64,000 bases of DNA from Pseudomonas sp. N3-W (lineage in GTDB: Bacteria > Pseudomonadota > Gammaproteobacteria > Pseudomonadales > Pseudomonadaceae): contig NZ_CP103965.1 in NCBI RefSeq assembly GCF_024970185.1, positions 678,001 to 742,000 on the forward strand. Direction: 5' to 3'. Positions 1 to 8,096 of the stretch are shown here, one piece after another. The position numbers and the translations under genes are program-made. The notes below the pieces were generated by a model. It ran no database searches. It worked only from the letters and a program-made list of their open reading frames with translations, and was not told the origin of the DNA. Within the stretch, counting starts at the first letter, position 1. Each line of letters starts with the position of its first letter.

Positions 1-113
1 ATTAAACCTGCGGCGCATTTCCCAGTCGTAGACGTTATGCAAGGCCAGTAATGGCCTACCGTTTCATGTGTGCGTCGCAGTCGGCGCCCAGTCGTATTCA
101 GGAGCCCTGTGCA

Positions 114-2183
114 ATGACGCGCACTCAAAAAATAATGAGCTGGACCCTCGCCAGCCTGGTTGTGCTGCTGGCAGTGTTGGTGTTGGTCATCGTGTTCTTC
201 GATTGGAACCGGATCAAACCCCCCCTCAACGCCAAAGTCTCTGAAGAGCTGCATCGACCATTCGCCATCAATGGCAATCTGGCGGTGGTGTGGCAGCGCG
301 AGCCTGACGAAGGCGGCTGGCGGGCCTGGGTGCCGTGGCCGCATGTGGTGGCTGAAGACCTGACCCTCGGCAACCCGGACTGGTCTAAAAAGCCACAGAT
401 GGTCACGCTCAAGCGTGTCGAGTTGCGTATCTCGCCCCTGGCCCTGTTGGCCCGGCACGTAGTGATCCCGCGCATCGACCTTACCGAACCCAATGCCGAC
501 CTTCAGCGCCTGGCCGATGGCCGCGCCAACTGGACGTTCACATTCGACCCCAAGGACCCGAATGCCGAGCCCTCCAGTTGGGTGGTCGACATGGGTGCCA
601 TCGGGTTTGACAAGGGCCATGTCACCCTTGACGACCAGAGCCTGAAAACCCAACTCGATGTGCTGATCGACCCGCTGGGCAAACCGATTCCGTTCAGTGA
701 AATTGTCGGCGACAAGGCGGCGAAAACCGCCTTGGACAAGGGTGGCGCACCTCAGGACTATGCGTTTGCGTTGAAGGTCAAAGGGCAGTACCACGCGCAG
801 CAACTCGCCGGCCAAGGCAAGATCGGTGGCCTGCTGGCGCTGCAAGACGCAGCCAAGCCGTTTCCGTTGCAAGCGCAGGTGAAGATCGGCGATACCCGCG
901 TCGAGCTGGCCGGTACCTTGACCGATCCGCTGAATCTGGGCGCCCTGGACCTGCGCCTGAAGCTCGCCGGCGCCAGTCTCGGCAACCTGTATCCACTGAC
1001 CGGTGTCACCCTGCCGGACTCGCCGCCTTACGCCACCGACGGCCACCTGAGCGCCAAGTTGCATGACGCCGCTGGCGCGCAATTTCGCTATGACGATTTC
1101 AACGGCAAGATCGGCAGCAGTGATATCCACGGCAGTCTGGCCTACGTTGCAAGCCAGCCACGGCCCAAGCTCACTGGCACGTTAGTGTCCAATCAACTGC
1201 TGTTTGCCGACCTGGCGCCGCTGATCGGTGCCGATTCCAATGCCAAGCAGCAGGCACGTGGCGGCGCCAGCAAGCAACCGGCGGACAAGGTATTGCCGGT
1301 TGAGGAATTCAAGACTGACCGCTGGCGGGTGATGGATGCCGACGTCGAATTCACCGGCAAACGCATCGTGCACAGCGAAAAACTGCCGTTCAACGACCTC
1401 TATACCCATGTTGTGCTCACCGACGGCGTGCTCAGCCTCCAGCCCCTGCGTTTCGGCGTGGCCGGCGGCAAGCTTGACGCCCAGGTGCGCCTCGACGGCC
1501 ACACCGAACCGCTGGAAGGCCAGGCCAAACTCACCGCGCGCGGGTTCAAGCTCAAGCAGTTGTTCCCGACCTTCGAGCCGATGAAAACCAGTTTTGGTGA
1601 ACTCAACGGCGACGCCGACATTTCAGGCCGTGGCAATTCGGTGGCCAAATTACTGGGCAGCGCCAACGGCCGGCTGAAGATGCTGATCAACGACGGCGCC
1701 ATCAGTCGCGAGCTGATGGAGCTGGCGGGGCTCAACGTCGGCAATTACATCGTCGGCAAAGTGTTTGGCGACAAGGAAGTGAAGATCAACTGCGCCGCCG
1801 CCGACTTTGACATCAAGACCGGCCTGGCGACCACGCGCCTGTTTGTCTTCGATACCGAGAACTCGATCGTCTACATTGACGGCTCGGCGAACATGGCCAC
1901 CGAACAGCTGGACCTGACGATTACGCCCGAATCCAAAGGCTGGCGTTTGATTTCCCTGCGTTCGCCGCTCTACGTGCGAGGCACGTTCAGCAAGCCGGAC
2001 GCGGGTGTCAAAGCCGTTCCGTTGATGTTGCGCGGTGCCGGGATGGTGGCACTGGGTGTGATTGCTGCACCGGCGGCGGGGCTATTGGCGTTGATTGCGC
2101 CGAGTGGCGGTGAGCCGAATCAGTGTGCCCCGTTGCTGGAACAGATGAAGGCGGGCAAGGCGCCGAAGACCGTGAAAGACTGA
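114..2183 (+). CDS. AsmA family inner-membrane-anchored protein
   Basis: A 689-residue AsmA-like protein. Residues about 7-29 form one hydrophobic membrane anchor, followed by a Phe-Asp-Trp-Asn-Arg turn and a long, probably periplasmic beta-rich region. The C-terminal AsmA domain, with its ISRELMELAG and NAATRL-like stretches, lies at about residues 530-650. Family members such as AsmA, YhdP and TamB are bridge-like proteins linked to phospholipid transport and outer-membrane homeostasis; a role here is inferred from family only. The ATG at 114 is preferred because AGGAG lies 9 bases upstream. An in-frame ATG at 51 has no such site and would add a non-hydrophobic leader. A hydrophobic glycine/alanine-rich segment sits near the C-terminus. 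The gene converges on an orphan gene across a strong hairpin. Confidence 0.85.
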   Translation: MTRTQKIMSWTLASLVVLLAVLVLVIVFFDWNRIKPPLNAKVSEELHRPFAINGNLAVVWQREPDEGGWRAWVPWPHVVAEDLTLGNPDWSKKPQMVTLKRVELRISPLALLARHVVIPRIDLTEPNADLQRLADGRANWTFTFDPKDPNAEPSSWVVDMGAIGFDKGHVTLDDQSLKTQLDVLIDPLGKPIPFSEIVGDKAAKTALDKGGAPQDYAFALKVKGQYHAQQLAGQGKIGGLLALQDAAKPFPLQAQVKIGDTRVELAGTLTDPLNLGALDLRLKLAGASLGNLYPLTGVTLPDSPPYATDGHLSAKLHDAAGAQFRYDDFNGKIGSSDIHGSLAYVASQPRPKLTGTLVSNQLLFADLAPLIGADSNAKQQARGGASKQPADKVLPVEEFKTDRWRVMDADVEFTGKRIVHSEKLPFNDLYTHVVLTDGVLSLQPLRFGVAGGKLDAQVRLDGHTEPLEGQAKLTARGFKLKQLFPTFEPMKTSFGELNGDADISGRGNSVAKLLGSANGRLKMLINDGAISRELMELAGLNVGNYIVGKVFGDKEVKINCAAADFDIKTGLATTRLFVFDTENSIVYIDGSANMATEQLDLTITPESKGWRLISLRSPLYVRGTFSKPDAGVKAVPLMLRGAGMVALGVIAAPAAGLLALIAPSGGEPNQCAPLLEQMKAGKAPKTVKD

Positions 2184-2198
2184 TAGGTGTCTGAGCAG

Positions 2199-2232
2199 TG
2201 TTCAATCGCTCTCGCTCGAGAGCGATTGAACA
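2199..2232. terminator. Bidirectional terminator-like hairpin
   Basis: A perfect 15-bp stem (TGTTCAATCGCTCTC with its complement) and a 4-base loop lie between two convergent genes, 15 bases after the asmA-like stop. There is no clear U-run on either side. Confidence 0.7.
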
Positions 2233-2256
2233 TGAACTCTGGCTATCGCCTTTCAA

Positions 2257-2952
2257 TTAGCAGGTCGGCGCCTGAATGCGCAGCAAATCGGTTTCAATTT
2301 TGCTGCCGAGTTTTTTTATGACTTCGTTTCTCACCAGATTGGATTGGCGTCCATCCAGTGAGCTGCACAGAAGGTGCATGTTGGTTTTGCCGTTCTTGAT
2401 AGCGTTCAATACCGGTTGGCCCAGAATGCTGGATGCTGTGGCGTCGGTGGTCTTGAAGGCAATTTGTAGAGTCAGCAGGGTTTTGTCGCTACGAACGATG
2501 GTCAGCAGCATGGTCGTCTGGAAAGGGACGCCTGTCATGACCCCGGCAGTGGCGCCCATATAGGGAGACGCGTTGGCTTTAAGCTTGTCGGTGATGGTCT
2601 TGATGAGCACGGAGTCGACCGGCAGATTTTTCAGTTCAGAAAAGGCGTTGGCGAGCGTTTGTCTTTCAGGGTTTGGAAGAGCGCTTCCAGCACATTGAAT
2701 GACGGTATTCAAGAGGGTTGTGTAGCTGAATTCAGTACGTTGCATCGTCCGGCTTTTACTGACCCAGGCTATTTTTTGTACCGTCTCGGTGTAAGTGGGC
2801 CATGAGACTTCTCGGTCATTGCTCGTCTTTGTTGCCAGCAGCTCAGCGAGTAAACTGGAATTTAAAATGTCACTTTTGAAATCGTCAGTCTGTGTGCCGC
2901 AAAAGATTGTTAGATTGCCGCTGACCAAGTAAGCGTCGTAGTGGGCTGTCAT
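2257..2952 (-). CDS. Orphan protein, member 1 of a dispersed four-copy family
   Basis: A 231-residue protein that I do not recognise. It has no signal peptide and no membrane segment. It shares its layout with the genes at 3036-3809, 47328-47978 and 52809-53663. First comes a short helix containing Trp-x11-Trp (here VSWPTYTETVQKIAW), one residue shorter than in the other members. An Ala-rich helical stretch follows, then a beta-like core, and finally a C-terminal Leu-Cys-Ser-Ser-Leu-Asp-x-Arg motif with a basic helix. The DNA is visibly richer in A+T than the neighbouring housekeeping genes, suggesting acquisition. It lies downstream of the second family member on the same strand, but a strong hairpin separates them, so it may be transcribed separately. 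Start: AGG 10 bases upstream of the ATG at 2952. Function unknown. Confidence 0.7.
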   Translation of the reverse strand: MTAHYDAYLVSGNLTIFCGTQTDDFKSDILNSSLLAELLATKTSNDREVSWPTYTETVQKIAWVSKSRTMQRTEFSYTTLLNTVIQCAGSALPNPERQTLANAFSELKNLPVDSVLIKTITDKLKANASPYMGATAGVMTGVPFQTTMLLTIVRSDKTLLTLQIAFKTTDATASSILGQPVLNAIKNGKTNMHLLCSSLDGRQSNLVRNEVIKKLGSKIETDLLRIQAPTC

Positions 2953-2989
2953 CGGGGTTGTACCTGCTCGAAGTTGAGTGCGCGATAGA

Positions 2990-3025
2990 GTGTTTAAGTC
3001 GGCAATTTTTTGCCGATTTAAACAC
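2990..3025 (-). terminator. Hairpin between the two orphan genes
   Basis: Inverted repeat GTGTTTAAgTCGGCAA / TTGCCGAtTTAAACAC with a short T-rich loop, 10 bases beyond the stop of the upstream gene. It probably ends its transcript. Confidence 0.7.
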
Positions 3026-3035
3026 CCGCGGATTA

Positions 3036-3809
3036 TTAAAAGTCAGGCAGGTCAATAATGAATCTTTTTCCGGCTTCGGTGTACTTGTCGTATAATGTTT
3101 CGCTCAAGCGCGAGAACACTTTGTTGTCCAGATAAGTACGGACTGCCCCTGATTTTATGGTGGTGGACTGTTTGGTCGATTTCCAGAACAGGATGCCACG
3201 CGTGCTTTCTCGGGCATCAAGGGAGATGCAGTTCAGGATCATGTTCGGCTGGCCGCCGGTATCAATCCACACGGGTGCAATGTCGAACTTTGCCTGTGCC
3301 CCAAGTGTTTTATTGCGCTCGAAGAGCTGGATGGCGCCGGGATTGTTCTGCACGGCGGCGACCGCCTTTTGAGCCACATTTGCCAAGACTATGGCTGCGC
3401 TAGGGCCAATCAGTCCCGTCGCGATTTCCAGGGCGACTTGATCCATCGTCAAGCCGGTCTTCCTGATGGTGACGTCACGCAGATCCCTGTTTTGAATCAC
3501 CCAGCCCAGTTTTGTCAGCCCGTCAACATAGTGTTTGTACCATTCGAAGAGTTGTTCATCCTTGGGGAATTTTTTGGTGGCGTCATTCTGCATGACTAAC
3601 TTGCAAAGATTGACGTCGTCAATAATATTTTGCGGCACGCCAGGAAGAAACGTATCTATCGTATCCGGCATGATGCTGGCGGTGGATTTATTGATATCGT
3701 GCGGTGGGTTTTGTGTCGGGAATTGTTGTGTTTGAAAGGTGGATCTCGTCCTTGCTATCGGCATGGGCTCCAGAGAGTCAATGAATTCTAGACGTTCTTC
3801 AAGAAGCAT
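3036..3809 (-). CDS. Orphan protein, member 2 of a dispersed four-copy family
   Basis: A 257-residue protein of unknown function. Residues 1-60 are Pro/Thr/Gln-rich and look disordered. A Trp-x11-Gly-Trp helix (WYKHYVDGLTKLGW) lies at about residues 95-108. A long Ala-rich stretch (about 130-160), weakly hydrophobic, leads to a Pro-Gly-Ala-Ile-Gln-Leu-Phe motif, then a Cys-Ile-Ser-Leu-Asp-Ala-Arg / Ile-Leu-Phe-Trp core. The end is a Tyr-Leu-Asp-x-Lys and Lys-Arg-Phe helix. The last blocks resemble the gene at 47328-47978 (Leu-Phe-Trp, Tyr-Leu, Lys-Arg-Phe). The Ala-rich segment and PGAIQLF resemble the gene at 52809 (PELIQVF). Start at 3809 is backed by AAAGGA 8 bases upstream. Its A+T content is higher than that of its neighbours. 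Confidence 0.7.
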   Translation of the reverse strand: MLLEERLEFIDSLEPMPIARTRSTFQTQQFPTQNPPHDINKSTASIMPDTIDTFLPGVPQNIIDDVNLCKLVMQNDATKKFPKDEQLFEWYKHYVDGLTKLGWVIQNRDLRDVTIRKTGLTMDQVALEIATGLIGPSAAIVLANVAQKAVAAVQNNPGAIQLFERNKTLGAQAKFDIAPVWIDTGGQPNMILNCISLDARESTRGILFWKSTKQSTTIKSGAVRTYLDNKVFSRLSETLYDKYTEAGKRFIIDLPDF

Positions 3810-3934
3810 GGAAGTATTCCTTTACTGGTTTATTTAAACAGCCGTCAGGGCTGTGGTTGTTAGAATAAGTCCATGGCGAGAAAAGTCTACGTGCGGGTTG
3901 TAACTTTAAATGAGGGTGAAGTTGACGGTTGGTT

Positions 3935-3967
3935 AAGCTTTATCGCAGTGTCAGTGCGATAAAGCTT
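3935..3967 (-). terminator. Terminator-like hairpin after the ferritin-like gene
   Basis: A perfect 13-bp stem (AAGCTTTATCGCA) with a 7-base loop, just beyond the stop of the ferritin-like gene. On the plus strand it is followed by UUUUA; on the minus strand there is no U-run. Confidence 0.6.
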
Positions 3968-3976
3968 TTATGGCAG

Positions 3977-4507
3977 TTATAAGTCTTTAAGGATGTCCGC
4001 CATATCATCGGCATGTTCTTCTTCCTGGGCCAGGATATCTTCGAAGATGCGACGGGTAGTTGGGTCCTTTTCGCCGATGTACTGAATGATCTCGCGATAG
4101 CTGTCGATGGCGATTCGCTCGGCGACTAGGTCTTCGTAGACCATTTCCTTGAGGTCTTTGCCCGCCACGTATTGTGCATGGGAGTTTTTCGACAGCAGGT
4201 CAGGGTTGAACTCCGGTTCACCACCCAGTTGCACGATGCGCTCGGCCAGACGATCAGCGTGTTCGGCTTCCTGATTGGCGTGTTCGAGGAATTCGTCGGC
4301 GGCGACGTGGGCTTTCAGGCCGTTGGCCATGAAATAGTGGCGCTTGTAGCGCAACACGCAGACCAGTTCGGTGGCCAGCGACTCGTTGAGCAGGCGCAGC
4401 ACTTCTTCGCGGTCGGCGCTGTAGCTTTCGGTCACGGCACCGTTTTCGACGTTTTTGCGGGCCCGTTCGCGAAGGGTGGTTACATCAGACAAATGCATGT
4501 CGCTCAT
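3977..4507 (-). CDS. Ferritin-like diiron protein (bacterioferritin/Dps-like)
   Basis: A 176-residue four-helix ferritin-like protein. The candidate diiron ligands are in place: Glu47, Glu80-x2-His83, Glu130 and Glu162-x2-His165. Such proteins oxidise and store iron or use peroxide as oxidant, protecting DNA in the cytoplasm. The length and the N-terminal extension before helix A fit the group often labelled bacterioferritin in pseudomonads (as I recall, PA4880 in P. aeruginosa). No haem-ligand Met in the usual bacterioferritin setting is evident, so a Dps-like or DPSL protein is the alternative. The start at 4507 is favoured over Met4 by AGGAG 6 bases upstream. It diverges from the lipase gene across 289 bases. 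I saw no convincing OxyR or Fur box there. Confidence 0.85.
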   Translation of the reverse strand: MSDMHLSDVTTLRERARKNVENGAVTESYSADREEVLRLLNESLATELVCVLRYKRHYFMANGLKAHVAADEFLEHANQEAEHADRLAERIVQLGGEPEFNPDLLSKNSHAQYVAGKDLKEMVYEDLVAERIAIDSYREIIQYIGEKDPTTRRIFEDILAQEEEHADDMADILKDL

Positions 4508-4796
4508 ATCGATCTCCTGGAGGCTAATCCGGTTTGCGTCAAGGGTCTGAGCCCGTGATCGCTACTTAAGGTGTGAGTGATGAGCGAGGCAAAAAGTTTT
4601 ATGTGATTTGGCCTGCGGTCTGCATTTGTTGACCTGAGTCATGCAAGGTGTGTCCTGAGATCCGCGGCCCGGGTGATCGGGTTGAAGTAAAGCGCCGGCA
4701 GCGGAGGTCACAGACGGGTCATCTACGCTGGGGATGCTTGGCTGATGTCTTGCATCCTGCCTTGCGTTATCTCACCGATTACAAGGATGTCCGCCC

Positions 4797-5687
4797 ATGT
4801 CGCAAAGCTCTGCCACGCGCTATCCGCTGGTGCTGGTTCCGGGAATGCTCGGGTTTATCCGGTTGCTGCTCTATCCCTACTGGTACGGGATCATCTCGGC
4901 GTTGCGCCGGGGTGGGGCGACGGTGATCGCGGTGCAGGTGTCGCCGCTCAACTCAACCGAGGTGCGCGGCGAGCAGTTACTGGCGCGGATCGAGGAGATT
5001 GTGCGAGAGACCGGCGCGCAGAAGGTCAATCTGATCGGTCATAGTCAGGGCTCGCTCACCGCCCGATATGCAGCGGCAAAACGACCGGATCGTGTGGCCT
5101 CGGTGACGTCGGTTGCCGGCCCCAATCACGGCTCGGAGCTGGCGGATTATCTGGAAAAGCACTATCCGGCCAACAGCGCCAAGGGCCGTGTGCTCGGGGT
5201 CGTATTGCGCGTGATCGGCGCGCTGATGAGCCTGCTGGAAACCGGCTATCGAGGGCCCAGACTGCCGGTGGATGTTCACGCCTCCCACGAATCCCTGACG
5301 ACAGCAGGTGTGGCGCTGTTCAATCAGCGCTATCCGCAGGGCCTGCCCGGAGCCTGGGGCGGGCACGGGCCGGAGGAGGTCAATGGGGTGCGCTATTACT
5401 CCTGGTCCGGGACCTTGCAGCCGGGCAAGACCGATCGCGGGGGCAATCTGTTCGATGGCACCAACCGCAGTTGCCGCCTGTTTGCCAGCACCTTTGTGCG
5501 CGAAGTGGGGCATTGCGACGGGATGGTCGGACGCTACAGCTCGCACTTGGGCACGGTGATTGGCGATGAGTATCCGATGGATCACTTCGACATCGTCAAC
5601 CAGTCGCTGGGGCTGGTGGGAAAGGGGGCGGAGCCGGTGCGGTTGTTTGTCGAGCATGCGGCGCGGTTGAAACAGGTAGGGCTATAG
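4797..5687 (+). CDS. Alpha/beta-hydrolase, triacylglycerol lipase (family I type)
   Basis: A 296-residue lipase. It opens with the oxyanion-hole strand YPLVLVPGMLGF (residues 9-20) and has the nucleophile elbow Gly-His-Ser83-Gln-Gly. A candidate catalytic His lies in the C-terminal DHFDIVNQ stretch. GANHGS-like PNHGSELAD at about 115 is typical of bacterial true lipases, and HCDGMVGRYSSHLG resembles the Ca-site region of family I.1/I.2 lipases. There is no signal peptide, so unlike the secreted LipA lipases this one may stay in the cytoplasm or leave by another route. No lif foldase or type I exporter is adjacent. The start at 4797 has AAGGA 9 bases upstream. Substrate range is inference. Confidence 0.85.
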   Translation: MSQSSATRYPLVLVPGMLGFIRLLLYPYWYGIISALRRGGATVIAVQVSPLNSTEVRGEQLLARIEEIVRETGAQKVNLIGHSQGSLTARYAAAKRPDRVASVTSVAGPNHGSELADYLEKHYPANSAKGRVLGVVLRVIGALMSLLETGYRGPRLPVDVHASHESLTTAGVALFNQRYPQGLPGAWGGHGPEEVNGVRYYSWSGTLQPGKTDRGGNLFDGTNRSCRLFASTFVREVGHCDGMVGRYSSHLGTVIGDEYPMDHFDIVNQSLGLVGKGAEPVRLFVEHAARLKQVGL

Positions 5688-5703
5688 ACCGAGTTATCGT
5701 TCA

Positions 5704-5767
5704 TCGCGGGCAAGCCACGCTCCCACAGGGGAATGCATACCCCTGTGGGCGCGTGGCTTGCCCGCGA
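5704..5767. repeat. REP palindrome pair
   Basis: Two inverted copies of the pseudomonad REP core (TCGCGGGCAAGCCACGCTCC and its complement ending GCCCGCGA) around a 9-base spacer. They sit between convergent genes, just past the lipase stop, and probably serve as a transcription end as well. Confidence 0.85.
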
Positions 5768-5777
5768 AGGCGTCAGC

Positions 5778-6665
5778 TCAGGCAACGCTGAGCTTGCGGC
5801 CCAACACGGTGGTCCAGCGCTCGGAAAGAATCACCCCGCCCAACGTCAATACCCCGCCTACCAGGTGGTACATCGCCAACTGCTCATGCAGCACCACCGC
5901 CGCAATCAGCGCAGTAATCAACGGCAGCAGGTTGAAAAACAGCGTGGTGCGGCTCGGCCCCAGGCGCACCACCGCTTGCATCCACGCCAATGGCGCCAGC
6001 ATCGAAGCCAGCAGGCAGGCGTAGAGCACCAGCGGGATGTTCTGCAGCGTCGGGCCGATTTTCGGCGAGGCGACAAACATCGGAAACAACACCACCACGG
6101 CCACCAGCACCTGCAAGTACAACAGCACCAGCGGCGGCAACTTCAGCTGCCACTTCTTCAGCAGTGTGCTGTAGATCGCATAGGCCAGGGTGGCGATCAG
6201 CATCATCGCATCCCCCAGGTTCACCCCGTGTTCCAGCAACGCGCCAAGGCTGCCGGACGACACCACCACCAGCACCCCGGCGAACGACAACACGGCACCG
6301 GCCAAGGCGCCGGCGGTCAGGCGCTGGCCGAGGCTGACAATCGCCATGGCCAGTGACATCAACGGCATCAGCGACAAAATGATGCCCATGTTGGTGGCCG
6401 AGGTCAGGGTCGCGGCGAAATACGCCAGGCTCTGATACACCGCCATCCCCAGTACGCCGAGAATGAAGATCTTGCCCAGGTTCGGGCGGATCAGCGGCCA
6501 GTGGGCAATTACCGGTTTGAGCATGAATGGCGTGAACAGCAGGCCGGCGAGCAGCCAGCGATAAAAACCGATCTCGGCGGGGAAAATCGCCCCGACCGCC
6601 AGTTTGTTGATCACGGTGTTGCCAGCCCAGATGAAAATGGCCAGCAGCGGATAAGCGTATTGCAT
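5778..6665 (-). CDS. DMT-superfamily transporter (EamA domains)
   Basis: A 295-residue inner-membrane protein with about ten predicted hydrophobic helices arranged as two EamA repeats (roughly residues 3-135 and 150-285). It has the typical EamA features Tyr-Arg-Trp after helix 1 and Pro-Leu in the loop motifs. EamA proteins usually export small metabolites such as amino acids. The substrate cannot be read from sequence. The gene diverges from the AraC-type regulator at 6762 across 96 bases. This is a common layout in which the regulator controls the exporter; that link is inference. Confidence 0.85.
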   Translation of the reverse strand: MQYAYPLLAIFIWAGNTVINKLAVGAIFPAEIGFYRWLLAGLLFTPFMLKPVIAHWPLIRPNLGKIFILGVLGMAVYQSLAYFAATLTSATNMGIILSLMPLMSLAMAIVSLGQRLTAGALAGAVLSFAGVLVVVSSGSLGALLEHGVNLGDAMMLIATLAYAIYSTLLKKWQLKLPPLVLLYLQVLVAVVVLFPMFVASPKIGPTLQNIPLVLYACLLASMLAPLAWMQAVVRLGPSRTTLFFNLLPLITALIAAVVLHEQLAMYHLVGGVLTLGGVILSERWTTVLGRKLSVA

Positions 6666-6761
6666 GAGGGAAAACCAGAACGTTGATGAAGGGTGATTAT
6701 CCCCTGTCTGGATGCAGGCCTATACTTCTATCCAGACAACCTGCATTGGACAACGGACAGC

Positions 6762-7556
6762 ATGACCCGCAAACACATCGATCTGCTGGATTTCCACGAG
6801 CTGCCGGCCCCGGTGTACTTCCGTTATGCCGATTTCGAAACCCACGAATACGCCTCGGCTCATCGCCACCCGTGGGGCACGCTGGAGTATTCAGCCCACG
6901 GCGTGCTGCACATGGACATCGACGGCAGCCGCTTCATGTCGCCGCCGCAATACGCGGTGTGGGTGCCGCCGCAGACCGAGCACAGTTTCTACAGCAACCA
7001 GCCGATCAACTATCGGGCGGTGTGCCTGGCGCCACCGTTGTGCCGGGACTTGCCCGTGCAGGCCTGCACCCTGGCGATCAGCGACATTCTCAAGGCCATT
7101 CTCAAAGACTTTGCCGCCCGCGATGTGCAGATCCCCGAGCAGCCCGCCGACGTGCGTCTGGCGCAAGTGCTGGTGGATCAGCTGCAGCAGGCGCCGGTAC
7201 ACAACTGTTATTTGCCCTACGCCAGCAGCCCCGGACTGCTCGGGATACTGGAACGCATGCAGGCCGAACCCGGGGACAACCGGCCCCTGGCGGACTGGGC
7301 GGCGCAGATCCATGTCAGTGAACGCACCCTGGCCCGGCAGTTCGTGCGCGAGCTGGGCATGAGTTTCGGCGAGTGGCGCCAGCGCCTGCGTTTTCTGGCG
7401 GCCATCGAGGCACTGGCCAGTTCGCGCAGTATTCAGGAGATCGCGTTCGACCTCGGTTACAGTACCGGCTCGGCGTTTATCGCGATGTTTCAACGCCAGG
7501 CCGGCAGCACGCCGGAGCAGTATCGGCGCAGTCATTTGCACGGCAGGAAGGTGTAA
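6762..7556 (+). CDS. AraC family transcriptional regulator
   Basis: A 264-residue regulator. The N-terminal part is an AraC-type cupin with a His-x-His cluster (HRHPWGTLEYSAHGVLH) that could bind a small ligand. The C-terminal part, about residues 160-260, holds two helix-turn-helix motifs: ADWAAQIHVSERTLARQF, and IQEIAFDLGYSTGSAFIAMF followed by the family end G-x-TPEQYRR. The start at 6762 is chosen because the cupin begins there; an in-frame ATG at 6693 would add 23 residues that overlap the divergent promoter region. It probably controls the divergent DMT transporter gene (inference). Confidence 0.85.
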   Translation: MTRKHIDLLDFHELPAPVYFRYADFETHEYASAHRHPWGTLEYSAHGVLHMDIDGSRFMSPPQYAVWVPPQTEHSFYSNQPINYRAVCLAPPLCRDLPVQACTLAISDILKAILKDFAARDVQIPEQPADVRLAQVLVDQLQQAPVHNCYLPYASSPGLLGILERMQAEPGDNRPLADWAAQIHVSERTLARQFVRELGMSFGEWRQRLRFLAAIEALASSRSIQEIAFDLGYSTGSAFIAMFQRQAGSTPEQYRRSHLHGRKV

Positions 7557-7620
7557 CAGGCTTTGACTACACTTCAGGGCGAGGTCGTGCCGATCGGTGC
7601 GGCGACAAGGAGAAAACTCC

Positions 7621-7926
7621 ATGAAGATGTTGCGTGTCCCTTTGTTGATGATCGGTTTGCTGCTCTGCTCCCAGGGCTTCGCCGCCACTGCCCAACAGAA
7701 CAAAATGACCACCTGCAATGCCGACGCCACCGCCAAGAGTCTCAAGGGCGATGAGCGCAAAACATTCATGAGCACGTGCCTCAAAGCCACGCCGGCCGCC
7801 AATGACGCCAAGACCCTGACCCCGCAGCAGCAGAAGATGAAAGACTGCAATGCAACGGCCGGCACCCAGAAACTGACCGGGGATGCACGCAAGACGTTCA
7901 TGAGTACTTGCCTGAAGAAACAATAA
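7621..7926 (+). CDS. PsiF family periplasmic protein
   Basis: A 101-residue secreted protein. A signal peptide ends near Gly-Phe-Ala-Ala (about residues 20-22). Two PsiF repeats follow, each with the pattern Met-x3-Cys-Asn-Ala and Gly-Asp-x-Arg-Lys-x-Phe-Met-Ser-x-Cys-Leu-Lys. The four cysteines could form one disulphide per repeat. PsiF was first named as a phosphate-starvation-inducible protein in E. coli; its biochemical role is unknown. No Pho box was identified upstream. The start at 7621 has AAGGAG 6 bases away; an in-frame start at 7597 lacks this. Confidence 0.85.
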   Translation: MKMLRVPLLMIGLLLCSQGFAATAQQNKMTTCNADATAKSLKGDERKTFMSTCLKATPAANDAKTLTPQQQKMKDCNATAGTQKLTGDARKTFMSTCLKKQ

Positions 7927-7947
7927 GCCGAGGGAGATTTGTAGTGT

Positions 7948-7981
7948 CCTTGCTGGCCCCCTCGCGAGGGGGCCAGCAAGG
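7948..7981. repeat. Perfect 34-base palindrome
   Basis: CCTTGCTGGCCCCC and its exact complement around TCGCGA, 21 bases after the psiF-like stop. It may end the transcript, but there is no U-run, and the TCGCGAGGGGGCCAGCAAGG form looks like another intergenic pseudomonad repeat class. Confidence 0.7.
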
Positions 7982-8096
7982 CCGTCGCAAAAAACCGCCT
8001 GAGCACCCGACCAAGGTAGGCCTGCACAATCCCTAGTGCTGACATCGGAACGCTGGCAGACTGCCAATCCTTTTACGCCGTTCGTTTTGAGGCTGT

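Noticed and set aside
2257..3809. Reading the orphan pair as immunity or chaperone genes of the giant effectors
   Set aside because: They are more than 8 kb away, on the opposite strand, with housekeeping genes between, and two further copies lie 25-30 kb beyond the effectors. Linkage does not support it.
7948..7981. Classical Rho-independent terminator after the psiF-like gene
   Set aside because: The palindrome is perfect but no U-run follows on either strand within a few bases. Kept as a repeat instead.
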